Part shown: positions 43,043 to 51,605 of the stretch, in pieces
Layout: every line of letters starts with the position of its first letter
How positions within the stretch are numbered: the stretch's first letter is position 1
Assembly (NCBI GenBank): GCA_016703105.1
Contig: JADJCS010000004.1
Location: 186,001 to 250,000, forward strand
DNA: 64,000 bases
Source: Flavobacteriales bacterium
GTDB lineage: Bacteria; Bacteroidota; Bacteroidia; Flavobacteriales_F; PHOS-HE28
Reading direction: 5' to 3'
Notes under the pieces: model-generated
What the model saw: the letters and a program-made list of their open reading frames with translations, nothing else
The model's database searches: none
What the model was told of the DNA's origin: nothing
Position numbers and translations under genes: made by a program

Positions 43043-45547
43043 CTACCCGTGCGTAAACACCCGCTTCACCCGCTGGCTGATAGCGGTGAGCGCCTCGTAG
43101 GGGATGGTTCCCAGAGCCTTCGCGTAGTCTGACACGGGATGATCGTGGTCGAAGACCACCACACGATCACCCACTGAGCACCGGATGCCTGTCACATCCA
43201 CCATGCACATATCCATGCAGATCGTTCCGGTGAAGGGTGCGGGCTTCCCATCGATCCACACTTTGCCGACGCCGTTCCCGAGGCGACGGAAGAGACCATC
43301 GGCATAACCGATGGGCAGCACGGCAACACGAAGCGGTACGTTCGCGCGGAAACTGCGGCCGTAGCCGATGCTATCACCCGCTGGCACTTCGCGGATCTGC
43401 GCGATGGTGGTGATCAGCCGCGCGGCTGGGCGGAGTTTGGCGGTCTCTCTTGCATCCACACCGATCCCATGCAAACCGATGCCGGGCCGCACCAGATCGA
43501 AATGCGCCTCCGGGAATCGGGTGATACCGCCGGAGTTCGCCATGTGCCGCAGCGGCCGGTAACCCAGCACCTCGGTGATCCGATCGGCGGCATGCGTGAA
43601 GCGTGCGATCTGCTCGCGCGAGAAGGCATCGTGTGCGGGATCTTCGCTCGCTGCGAAATGGCTGAAGAGGGAGGCAATCCGCAGCGGTGCGGCGGATCGC
43701 AAGGCAGACAAAAGAGGATCCAACACATCAGCATCGAAGCCGAGACGGTGCATGCCCGTATCGATCTTCAGGTGTACCGGCGGCGCATCGCTGTGCATGC
43801 GCGCATGAGCGATGGCCGCTTCCAACGAGCGCGTGTCGTACACCACCGCTTCCAAACGGAATCGATGCAATAGATCGAAAGGCACCGGCTCGGGGTTCAT
43901 CACCAGGATCGGCATGCGCACACCGTCTTGCCTAAGGGTGATGCCTTCGTCCGCATACGCTACGCCCAACATGTCCACACGTTCAAAGGCGAAGAGACGG
44001 GCGAGTTCCGTGGCGCCACTACCGTAGCCGAAGGCCTTGACCATCGCGATGATCCCGACGCCCGCACCCCCCCTCTCCGTGGGTGAGGGGAAGGGGGTGA
44101 GGGCTGAACGATAATAGTTCAGATTGTGCCGGATCGCTTCCAGATCGATCTCCAACACGGTACCGTGTGCCTGCTGCTGCCAGCGTTCCACGGCGCGTTC
44201 CAATCCGAAGGCGCGGGCGCCCTTCACAAGTAACGCAGCGCCCCGTAGTTCATCCGGTGCGACCCCTTCGAGCAGCGCATCGGTATCAGCGAAGAAGCGT
44301 CCTCCCGCGCCGAAGCGATCCGCGTGTGCGGAGATGATCGGACCCACACCATAGAGCCGGGCCACATGCGCGCGACGCAGCATTTGCGCTACCCGATCGT
44401 AGAGGCGATCCGCGGCTTCGCCACTTTCGTGGATGTCGCTGAGCACCACCACGCGTTCGCGGTCGGCGGCATGCGCCACCAGATGATCGAGCGCGATGGC
44501 GAGCGAAGCGGTGTCGTTGCTGTACGCGTCGTTGATGAGCAGGCTGTTCTGCACGCCTTCCAGCAATTGCAAGCGCATGCTCACCGGGGCGAGATGCGGC
44601 ATGCGATCCACGAGACGTTCCGGAGGCCAACCTAAGCGGAGCAGGAGTGTGGCACAATGCAGCGCGTTCTCTACAGAGGCCTGATCATCGAAAGGAATGG
44701 AGAAGGCGATGTGTCTATCAGCTTGCAGTAGTTGTATCCGTGTTCCTTCCGCGACCCGTTCTTCGCGCAGCACATGCACATAGGAGCTGCCCTCCCGCGA
44801 CCAGCCGCAGAGTTCCACATGTTGGTCCAAGCCGCGCTCTTTTATCGCATGCTGTACCGTGGCATGATCCGCGCAGTACACCAGCGTACGCACCTCGCGG
44901 AAGAGCTCCAGCTTTTCGGAGGCTTTGGCTTGATCGTTCGGGAAGTTCTCGCCGTGCGCGGGCCCGATGTTGGTGAAGATGCCGATCGTCGGCCGAATGA
45001 TCGGGCGCAAGCGGGCCATTTCGCCGGGCTTGCTGATACCGGCTTCGAAGATCCCGAGCGTGTGCGTGCTCGATAGTTCCCACACGCTGAGGGGCACACC
45101 CACCTGGCTGTTCCAACTGCCTGGGCTGCGCGCGATCAGCTCCTCCTCGCGCATCAGTTGCGCGAGCCATTCCTTCACCACCGTTTTGCCATTGCTTCCG
45201 GTGATGCCGATCACAGGGCCGTGGAAATGGCCGCGATGCCAGGCCACGATCCGTTGCAGCGCATCGAGCGTGTCCGGTACTGTGATCGTGTTCGCGCGGG
45301 AGCGGAGTTCTGCGGACAATGGGGCGCTCACGAGGAAATTGCGGACGCCGCGTTCGATCAGATCCTGGATGTAGCGATGGCCGTCGTGCCGGTCGCCGCG
45401 CAGGGCGATGAAAAGTAGATCCGCTAGCGGCAACGCCTTGCGTGAATCAATGGCGAGATGCGCGATCCGTTCGTCTCCGAGCGGGGCGTGTACGGCGCCC
45501 CCCGCCGCCTCGGCGAGCGCGCTCAACCGGTGACCATCCGGCATCAT
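43043..45547 (-). CDS. Bifunctional MurF ligase / alanine racemase
   Basis: 834 residues, a fusion common in Bacteroidota. The first ~455 residues are MurF, adding D-Ala-D-Ala to UDP-MurNAc-tripeptide (ATP loop GITGSNGKT at 114-122; IFEAGISKPGEM; INDAYSNDTASL). From about 465 the alanine racemase makes D-Ala: EIDLEAIRHNLNYYRSA, PLP lysine about 504 in AMVKAFGYGSG, HLKIDTGMHRLGF, and catalytic Tyr in SIGYGRSF. So one protein makes D-Ala and uses its dipeptide. A 16-residue insert, LTPFPSPTERGGAGVG (483-498), lies just before the PLP lysine and derives from a palindromic repeat. Start overlaps the tdk stop by 4 nt. Confidence 0.95.
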   Translation of the reverse strand: MMPDGHRLSALAEAAGGAVHAPLGDERIAHLAIDSRKALPLADLLFIALRGDRHDGHRYIQDLIERGVRNFLVSAPLSAELRSRANTITVPDTLDALQRIVAWHRGHFHGPVIGITGSNGKTVVKEWLAQLMREEELIARSPGSWNSQVGVPLSVWELSSTHTLGIFEAGISKPGEMARLRPIIRPTIGIFTNIGPAHGENFPNDQAKASEKLELFREVRTLVYCADHATVQHAIKERGLDQHVELCGWSREGSSYVHVLREERVAEGTRIQLLQADRHIAFSIPFDDQASVENALHCATLLLRLGWPPERLVDRMPHLAPVSMRLQLLEGVQNSLLINDAYSNDTASLAIALDHLVAHAADRERVVVLSDIHESGEAADRLYDRVAQMLRRAHVARLYGVGPIISAHADRFGAGGRFFADTDALLEGVAPDELRGAALLVKGARAFGLERAVERWQQQAHGTVLEIDLEAIRHNLNYYRSALTPFPSPTERGGAGVGIIAMVKAFGYGSGATELARLFAFERVDMLGVAYADEGITLRQDGVRMPILVMNPEPVPFDLLHRFRLEAVVYDTRSLEAAIAHARMHSDAPPVHLKIDTGMHRLGFDADVLDPLLSALRSAAPLRIASLFSHFAASEDPAHDAFSREQIARFTHAADRITEVLGYRPLRHMANSGGITRFPEAHFDLVRPGIGLHGIGVDARETAKLRPAARLITTIAQIREVPAGDSIGYGRSFRANVPLRVAVLPIGYADGLFRRLGNGVGKVWIDGKPAPFTGTICMDMCMVDVTGIRCSVGDRVVVFDHDHPVSDYAKALGTIPYEALTAISQRVKRVFTHG
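44054..44101. repeat. Palindromic repeat inserted in frame in the racemase domain
   Basis: 48 bp that add exactly 16 codons. On the coding strand it reads CTCACCCCCTTCCCCTCACC followed by CACGGAGAGGGG, a partly palindromic G/C-rich unit of the 'LTPxPSPxxRG' kind known from intergenic repeats in many bacteria. A relative lies at about 41215-41270. Other alanine racemases pass directly from the N-Y-x-x-x-R/L segment to the A-M-V-K-A-F-G-Y-G motif. Confidence 0.7.
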
Positions 45548-46161
45548 GGTGGGCCCTGCTTCCGCTTGGTGAGGACCTCTGGCTGTTCCGCACGGGCCGC
45601 TTCAAAACAGCCGCGGCACAGCGGCACGTAGCTGTCGGTCTCGCCGAGGTGGATCAGGTCCTGGCTCGCGTGGGTACGGTGGCTGAAGGTGGCCAACTGA
45701 CCGCACTGCACACAGATCGCATGCACCTTGGTGACATGTTCCGCCACGGCCATCAGGTGCGGCATGGGACCGAACGGTCTTCCTTGGAAATCCATGTCAA
45801 GGCCAGCGGCGATCACACGCACGCCGCTGTTCGCCAGTTGCGTGCAGACGGCGGGAAGTCCGTCATCGAAGAACTGGGCTTCATCGATGCCCACCACGTC
45901 GATGTCCGAAGCGAGCAACAATAAATTGCTGCTGTTCGGTACCGGCGTGCTGCGAATGCTGGTGGCGTCATGGCTCACCACGTCGGTGGCGTGGTAGCGG
46001 TCGTCCACGCCTGGCTTGAAGATCTCCACGCGTTGTTTGGCGAACTCGGCGCGGCGCAGGCGGCGGATCAGTTCCTCGGTCTTGCCGCTGAACATCGATC
46101 CGCAGATCACTTCGATCCAGCCCTTGCTCGGGGTGCGGCTGCGGGTGCGTTCCAGGAACAT
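45544..46161 (-). CDS. tdk: Thymidine kinase
   Basis: 205 residues from the ATG at 46161 (MFLERTRSRTPSKGWIEVIC), the usual Bacteroidota start; a longer frame upstream is unlikely. It phosphorylates thymidine in the salvage pathway. ICGSMFSGKTEELIRR is the P-loop, VVGIDEAQFFDD the DE-x-QFF motif, and CVQCGQ with CRGCF supply the four zinc cysteines of type II thymidine kinases. Coupled to murF-alr by a 4-nt overlap. Confidence 0.95.
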   Translation of the reverse strand: MFLERTRSRTPSKGWIEVICGSMFSGKTEELIRRLRRAEFAKQRVEIFKPGVDDRYHATDVVSHDATSIRSTPVPNSSNLLLLASDIDVVGIDEAQFFDDGLPAVCTQLANSGVRVIAAGLDMDFQGRPFGPMPHLMAVAEHVTKVHAICVQCGQLATFSHRTHASQDLIHLGETDSYVPLCRGCFEAARAEQPEVLTKRKQGPP

Positions 46162-46259
46162 ATCGACGCAGGCCTGTGGATGCTGGATATCCGCGCCGGT
46201 TGTGACGCGGCACGAAAATAGGCATCTTCGCATCAGGCCTTTTGGAACGGGCCCGGAGC

Positions 46260-46931
46260 ATGACCATCGACAAGGGATACCGGCGGATCCAGGACCTGGT
46301 CCGCGCGCTCGCCGAAGCCGAGCGCGCTTTGGAACAGGGCCGCCTCCAGATCAACGGCCTGGAGCAAGCCTGTGATGATGCCCGGGAGCTGTACGAGCGG
46401 CTCGTAGTGCTGCGGCACAAGGCCCGCGAGGGCGAACGCCCACAACCGCCCGCTGCTGCACTGGCGCTGGCCGCAGAGCCTCCTCCGCCGCCGATCGTTC
46501 CGCCGTCCTCGGGTCCCACCATCCGATTGGACACCCGCGCGGAGATCCGCCAGACCTCCTTGATCGACGCCATCGAAGAGACCGAAGGCAGCAAGAAGGC
46601 CTCGCGGGCGGGAGCCAAAGCCACCGCCAAGTCGGGCAAGCCTGCTGGCGCTGGCGCGGCCCCGCCGCCCTCGATCGCCGAGAAGCTCAGCCATGCCCCG
46701 ATCAGCGATTTGGGCAAAGCCATCGCGTTAAGCCAGAAATTCTGGTTCGTCGCCGAACTGTTCGGAGGCGACCGTGCGGCGTTCGAGGAGACGGTGAGCG
46801 CGATCAACAACTGTCCGGGATCGCCCGAAGCGCGCAAGTTGATGGACGCGCGCATCGCTGTGTTGAAGAAGGCCCCCGCTCCGGAGGCGCTGAAGTCCTT
46901 CAACGAGCTGATCGAACGCCGCTTCCGCTGA
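46260..46931 (+). CDS. Conserved Bacteroidota protein of unknown function
   Basis: 223 residues from the ATG at 46260. Residues 1-60 form a coiled-coil-like helix (IQDLVRALAEAERALEQGRL), then a Pro/Ala-rich linker (about 65-150), then a conserved C-terminal domain SIAEKLSHAPISDLGKAIAL-SQKFWFVAELFGGDRAAFEETV that recurs in many Bacteroidota proteins annotated as hypothetical. No signal peptide, so probably cytoplasmic. Its stop overlaps the start of the peptidase gene by one base, so they are co-transcribed. Confidence 0.8.
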   Translation: MTIDKGYRRIQDLVRALAEAERALEQGRLQINGLEQACDDARELYERLVVLRHKAREGERPQPPAAALALAAEPPPPPIVPPSSGPTIRLDTRAEIRQTSLIDAIEETEGSKKASRAGAKATAKSGKPAGAGAAPPPSIAEKLSHAPISDLGKAIALSQKFWFVAELFGGDRAAFEETVSAINNCPGSPEARKLMDARIAVLKKAPAPEALKSFNELIERRFR

Positions 46932-48196
46932 TGCGCCCCGCGGTCCTGTCCCTTCTGCTGCTGTTCGGCACATGCGTGCATGCGCAGGAGACCGCCGCCG
47001 TTCTGGCGAACGCACGCAAGTGGATCGATACCCTTGCCTCGCCATCGTTGCATGGTCGTGGGTATGTGAACGGAGGTGACAGCCTGGCTGCGGAACTGAT
47101 CGCTGCGGAGTTCAAGCCTATGGGCCTGAAGCCTCTGCGGGATAGCTACTTCGAGCCCTTCGCGTTCCCGGTCAACACCTTCCCCGATCGTGTCGCGGTG
47201 GAGATCGATGGTCGCGTGTTGCGTCCCGGCATCGACTACTTGGTGGATCCCGCCTCGGGTTCGGCGCAAGGGCGGTTCGACCTCGTACACCTCACGCTCG
47301 ACGATCTGCTCACCCCGGAACGCCGAGCGATGACCATGGGCGTGATCACGGGCCGTGCCGTGGCGTTGCATCTGCCGGTGATCAAGTCTCCCGATTCGCT
47401 GGCGATGCTTCGCGACATTGAGCGCGACCTGCTCCATTATGGCCCCTTGATCCATAAAGCCAACGGCAAGCTCACCTGGAGCGTAGCGAAGGAGGCGCAT
47501 CCGTTCGCGTCGATCGAGGTCGCTGCGGAGGCATGGAACGATACCGCCGCGTCCATCACCCTCGATGTACACAACGTGTTGCGCAACCACCACGCCCGCA
47601 ACGTGTGGGGCCTAGTGAAGGGAAAGAGCTCGAAGAAGATGTTGGTGATCACCGCGCACTATGATCACCTGGGGCGCATGGGATCGGAAACGGTTTTTCC
47701 GGGTGCGAACGACAATGCCAGCGGCGTGAGCATGCTGCTCAACCTAGCCGCGCACTTCGCGAAGGAACCACCCCGCTATGATGTGCTGTTCATCGCCTTC
47801 GCGGGCGAAGAGGCCGGATTGGTCGGATCCGAGTGGTGCGCGGTGGACCGTGCGTTCGACCTTTCCAAAGTGCGGCTGCTGGTCAACTTGGATCTAATGG
47901 GCACCGGCGATGAAGGCATCACGGTGGTGAACGCCACTGAGCGAAAGAAGGAGTATGATGCATTGGTGGCCCTCAATACCGCCACGCCGCGACTTGCGCA
48001 AGTGAAGGAGCGTGGGCCGGCCTGCAACAGCGATCACTGTCCGTTCGTGAAGCGGGGCGTGCCCGCCATCTTCATCTACACCATGGGCGGCATCACGGCG
48101 TACCACGATGTGTTCGACAAGCCGGAGACCCTTCCGCTCACGGACTACGGTGACCTCTACCTCATGCTGGTCGACTTCATCCAAGGCTTGAAGTGA
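46931..48196 (+). CDS. M28-family zinc aminopeptidase
   Basis: 421 residues with a signal peptide (MRPAVLSLLLLFGTCVHAQ). A ~190-residue insert/PA-like region precedes the peptidase domain. The two-zinc site is complete: His243 (TAHYDHLG), Asp261 (GANDNASG), Glu293/Glu294 (AGEEAGL), Asp321 (NLDLMG) and His392 (AYHDVFD). M28 enzymes remove N-terminal residues from peptides in the periplasm. It sits between the hypothetical gene and rsmI with 1- and 4-nt overlaps. Confidence 0.93.
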   Translation: MRPAVLSLLLLFGTCVHAQETAAVLANARKWIDTLASPSLHGRGYVNGGDSLAAELIAAEFKPMGLKPLRDSYFEPFAFPVNTFPDRVAVEIDGRVLRPGIDYLVDPASGSAQGRFDLVHLTLDDLLTPERRAMTMGVITGRAVALHLPVIKSPDSLAMLRDIERDLLHYGPLIHKANGKLTWSVAKEAHPFASIEVAAEAWNDTAASITLDVHNVLRNHHARNVWGLVKGKSSKKMLVITAHYDHLGRMGSETVFPGANDNASGVSMLLNLAAHFAKEPPRYDVLFIAFAGEEAGLVGSEWCAVDRAFDLSKVRLLVNLDLMGTGDEGITVVNATERKKEYDALVALNTATPRLAQVKERGPACNSDHCPFVKRGVPAIFIYTMGGITAYHDVFDKPETLPLTDYGDLYLMLVDFIQGLK

Positions 48197-48870
48197 GCAC
48201 GGGCCGGCTGATCGTGGTGCCGACGCCGATCGGCAACCTGGAGGATATCACCCTACGGGCGAAGCGTATGCTCGGCGAAGCGGATGCGGTGGTGGCGGAG
48301 GACACACGCGTGAGCGGACGTCTGTTGCAGCACCTGGGGATCACCAAACCGCTCGTGAGCTTCCACACGGCCAACGAGCATCGCGTGGTGGAGCAACTGG
48401 TGCAACGCATGGCGCGTGGCGAAGTGCTGGCGCTCGTGAGCGATGCCGGTACTCCGGGCATCAGCGATCCCGGCTTCCTACTCGTTCGCGCGGCATTACG
48501 AGCAGATATCGCCGTGGAATGCCTGCCGGGCCCCACGGCTTTCGTACCGGCGCTGGTGGCAAGCGGTCTGCCGTGCGAGCGGTTCGTCTATGAAGGCTTC
48601 CTGCCGGTGAAGAAAGGTCGGCGTACCCGCCTGGAAGAGTTGCGGAACGAATCGCGCACGATCGTGCTGTATGAAAGTCCGCACCGCATCCTGCGCACGC
48701 TGAAGGAACTAGCCGAGGTGCTCGGCCACGATCGTGCGGCCAGCGTGTCGCGCGAGCTGAGCAAGTTGTACGAAGAGCATGTTCGTGGTACGCTTGGGGA
48801 GCTGGTGGCCCACTTCACCGCCAAGGAGCCACGCGGCGAATTCGTGGTGGTGGTGGCAGGCGCGGAATGA
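48193..48870 (+). CDS. rsmI: 16S rRNA (cytidine-1402 2'-O)-methyltransferase
   Basis: 225 residues with a GTG start overlapping the M28 stop by 4 nt. RsmI methylates C1402 of 16S rRNA using SAM. LIVVPTPIGNLEDITLRAKR at the start, AEDTRVSGRLL, LVSDAGTPGISDPG (SAM site) and ECLPGPTAFVPALVASGL are the family's tetrapyrrole-methylase-fold motifs. Slightly short at the C-terminus, as in other Bacteroidota. Confidence 0.95.
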   Translation: MSTGRLIVVPTPIGNLEDITLRAKRMLGEADAVVAEDTRVSGRLLQHLGITKPLVSFHTANEHRVVEQLVQRMARGEVLALVSDAGTPGISDPGFLLVRAALRADIAVECLPGPTAFVPALVASGLPCERFVYEGFLPVKKGRRTRLEELRNESRTIVLYESPHRILRTLKELAEVLGHDRAASVSRELSKLYEEHVRGTLGELVAHFTAKEPRGEFVVVVAGAE

Positions 48871-48914
48871 GAACGACGCTGAGATTACCTTCACAGCGCG
48901 AGATGCTGATCGGA

Positions 48915-49487
48915 ATGAAAGCGCGTTCGATCTCTGTGGTCCTGGCGTTCATGCTAGCAGGCTGCGCATACGCACAGGCGATCCTTCACCGCACGCTCAG
49001 CGAGTACAACAGCAAGACCGGCGAGGCGGTCGGCGATTTCGTGGAGCTCACAGGCGGGATCGGAAGTCCCATCCTGCATTTCAAGAAGGGCGAGGAGAAC
49101 ATCAAGGTTCCCTGCAAGGATATCTGGGGCTTCACCTACAAGGAGGTGCTGTTCCGGATCCATCCCCAAGAAGATGTACCCGTGCGGTTGATGACCAAGG
49201 GCGGCATCTGTTACTACGAGAACGGCTACGCGCACCTCCACATGCAGCGCGAGCAGGTGGAAGAGGCCACCTTCCACAAGGGCATGCGGTCCTATGTGAG
49301 CAAGGATCTCGAAGGACCCATCGTGCCGGCGATCTTCAGCGCTGATGACACTCGCAGCTTAAGCGCGCGCTTCCGCGCGGAGAATCCGCAGTACGAAAGC
49401 CTCTTCCAATGCATCGGCGGCGATGATGACATCGACCGCATCCGCCAGTGCGTGGTGGATTTCGAGGTGATGCTGGAGGGGGAGTGA
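48915..49487 (+). CDS. Secreted protein of unknown function
   Basis: 190 residues from the ATG at 48915 (MKARSISVVLAFMLAGCAYA). The LAGC motif could be a lipobox. An upstream ATG at 48867 overlaps rsmI and would add 16 residues. The mature domain has EYNSKTGEAVGDFVELTGGI, a central WGFTYKEVLFRIHPQEDVPV and a C-terminal CIGGDDDIDRIRQCVVDFEV with two cysteines. No family recognised. Its last 42 bp recur at 51531-51572, on the other side of a two-gene block. Confidence 0.7.
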   Translation: MKARSISVVLAFMLAGCAYAQAILHRTLSEYNSKTGEAVGDFVELTGGIGSPILHFKKGEENIKVPCKDIWGFTYKEVLFRIHPQEDVPVRLMTKGGICYYENGYAHLHMQREQVEEATFHKGMRSYVSKDLEGPIVPAIFSADDTRSLSARFRAENPQYESLFQCIGGDDDIDRIRQCVVDFEVMLEGE

Positions 49488-49490
49488 GAA
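49449..49490. repeat. 42-bp direct repeat, left copy
   Basis: TGCGTGGTGGATTTCGAGGT ... GAGTGAGAA, encoding the end of the secreted protein (CVVDFEVMLEGE stop). Matches 51531-51572 at 41 of 42 positions. Confidence 0.9.
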
Positions 49491-49501
49491 AGCCCTGGCT
49501 A

Positions 49502-49552
49502 TGCTGGGATCGCACCTACCACGAAGAGGTCGTGGTAGGTGGGATCCCAGCA
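49502..49552. terminator. Long terminator-like hairpin
   Basis: TGCTGGGATC-G-CACCTACCACG, a 7-nt loop, then CGTGGTAGGTG-G-GATCCCAGCA: 21 paired bases with one G-G mismatch. It stands between the convergent ends of the 48915 gene and the 49556 gene and could serve both. Confidence 0.85.
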
Positions 49553-49555
49553 CTA

Positions 49556-50981
49556 TTATTCGATCACCAAGCGGCCGCTGGCGATGGTTTCCGCACCGAC
49601 CATCAACGTGGCGGTGTAGGTGCCGCTGGCCAGGCCGCTCACATCCAGCGACTGTGTACCGCGCCCCCGTATTGGGACCGATCGGATCAGCCGTCCATTG
49701 CCATCATGTACCTGTAGCATCGATCCTTTGCGCTCACTGGGTGGGTTGAACCATACCTGCCCGTTGTTAGTGGGTGAAGGCCAGAGCACCAACTCCCGTG
49801 TCGCACTGGCAAGGTGTTCCTGCACACCCACGGTGTTCTGGCTGTCGTGGTAGCGTTTACATTGGTTCACCGCAGCGGGACCGAAGAAAGAAGCGGGTGC
49901 CACATCCAGCATTTGGAACTGTACATCGCAGGCCAGGCCGGCAGAGTCAGGCCGATCGATCGCGCACAAATAGCTGCTCCGTTGTTCACGTCCTCATAGT
50001 GGAAGTAGATACGGCGATCTGGTGCCAACTGAGGTGGGTCAATAGCTCCTGCTCGAGGGGAATGTAGAGCAGCTCGAACACGGAGGTCTTTGAAGCCATG
50101 ATCGCTGCGGCATCCGGATCGAGCAGGTCGTACTGGTAGATATGATTGAGGCTGTCCGCATCGGTAACGTATAGGTAGCGGTCCATGAAGGAGAACTCGG
50201 CGCTTCGGGCCATATCCATCTCGGGTTCAGTGAACAGCCATGTAAGCGCACCGGTCTGGGCATTAAAATCGAAGAGCTGCCAAGTGCCATTGTTCACCAT
50301 AACTACTCGATCGCCACCGTAACTGAAGCGCAGGTCGCGGGGATAGTAGGCCGACATGGAGAAGACGTTACCGGTGTGCGAGATAACCGGAGCAGAAGCA
50401 GGGCCGGTGCTACTGATCGGATAGCAGCGGAACTCATCATTGCCCAAGTGGTGGGCCAGAGCCCAGTAATCGCTGCCGTTGGCATGGGGCGTGGCGGCCA
50501 GGATAAAGGCCATGCTATCCTCCAATATTTCGAATTGGGGTGAAAGGATGGCGCCGTTACCTGAATCAGCGGCCATGTCCACGTGCACATAGCCCAACCA
50601 CTTCACGGCAGGATCCCCCACATTGTTCGTGGACGCGGTGTACACCACATAGTATTGCGACGGATGTTCCGGCCGTGGAAGACCAATGCAGGTACGTGGC
50701 TGGTCGATGTTGTCCAATACCCAGTTGCCGTTCAAATAACCTCCGTCGGCGTTACGAAGACCGTTTGAATCGTGGTAGAAGAGCAAGTTGCCTTCCGTAT
50801 CGCTCATGCTGGCATGGCCATCCAAACCTCCGGCCACTGTGGGACCCTGCAGCAGGGTTGGACCACTGGGGCCGATCAGCGTATGGACGTCGTAGTGCCA
50901 AAGCCAGTGTTGGTTCCGTGGTTGTGCGAACCCCGAGACGTAAAGGCAGAACCCAATGAATAGGGTTATCGCGGCTCTCAT
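49556..50981 (-). pseudogene. Propeller-type T9SS cargo protein, frameshifted as sequenced
   Basis: Start at 50981 (MRAAITLFIGFCLYVSGFAQ). The body resembles the 41494 protein (HASMSDTEGNLLFYHDSNGL, YYVVYTASTNNVGDP). The first frame ends at LTHLSWH, followed in a second frame by DRRIYFHYEDVNNG and in a third by SSYLCAIDRPDSAGLACDVQ ... IASGRLVIE, a sorting domain. Adding one C near 50027 (CACCAG to CACCCAG) and one G near 49980 (CGGAGC to CGGGAGC) joins all three. Restored length about 475 residues. It lies in the block bounded by the 42-bp direct repeat. Confidence 0.75.
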
Positions 50982-51445
50982 GGGCAGACCTTAAGAGAGT
51001 ATCCTGAGATCTCCACATCGCAAGTGCCGCACACATCATAGCAATACCCAGAATAGCTCGCGATACCACCAATATTCACACATTCTGCGCGACAGAGTTC
51101 GGGCAGACTCAACACTCCGCCGACATCCGTGTATAGCGCCGTAAGGCAAATGTGGTTTCCAGCAGGAACGGAGCCCGTGACTATTGTATTGGCGGGCAGA
51201 AATGTTGTCACCGTCGTGGGATTTGTGCATAAGCAAGGATTTGGAGGTGTATTGGTATCATCCGCAGCATACCTGTATCGCACCCATTTGTCGCAATTGG
51301 AGGCATTGTTCCATACAAGTGGCAGCTGGGCGTAGGACGGTAGTGCCAACATCAAAAGCAGAAAAAGGAGCGGAGAACGCTTCAGCGCGCTAGCAATACC
51401 GGTTCGACCTAGGATCGAAGAGAAGGGGGGTGGGTAAGATCTCAT
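50978..51445 (-). CDS. Small cysteine-rich secreted protein
   Basis: 155 residues from the ATG at 51445. A long N-region precedes the signal helix (SPLLFLLLMLALPSYAQ). The mature ~115 residues contain eleven cysteines (SNCDKW, PCLCTN, HICLTA, ELCRAECVN, GYCYDVCGTCDVE, KVCP), so a disulfide-stabilised extracellular domain is likely. No sorting domain. No family recognised. Its stop overlaps the start of the propeller gene by 4 nt, so the two form an operon and may act together. Confidence 0.7.
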   Translation of the reverse strand: MRSYPPPFSSILGRTGIASALKRSPLLFLLLMLALPSYAQLPLVWNNASNCDKWVRYRYAADDTNTPPNPCLCTNPTTVTTFLPANTIVTGSVPAGNHICLTALYTDVGGVLSLPELCRAECVNIGGIASYSGYCYDVCGTCDVEISGYSLKVCP

Positions 51446-51530
51446 TTGATTAGGTTTCCCGAAAGCTACCCGTGCATGGTGGAAATGATACCACCAGTTC
51501 AAAAGTTTGTTTTCCACCACGATCTCCCCC

Positions 51531-51572
51531 TGCGTGGTGGATTTCGAGGTGATGCTGGAGGAGGAGTGAGAA
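51531..51572. repeat. 42-bp direct repeat, right copy
   Basis: Repeat of 49449-49490 with one G-to-A change. It ends 33 bp before the oxidoreductase ATG and is not part of any gene here. Confidence 0.9.
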
Positions 51573-51605
51573 GTGTATCGACCTTCGTCCCTCCGCTCGA
51601 CCGTC

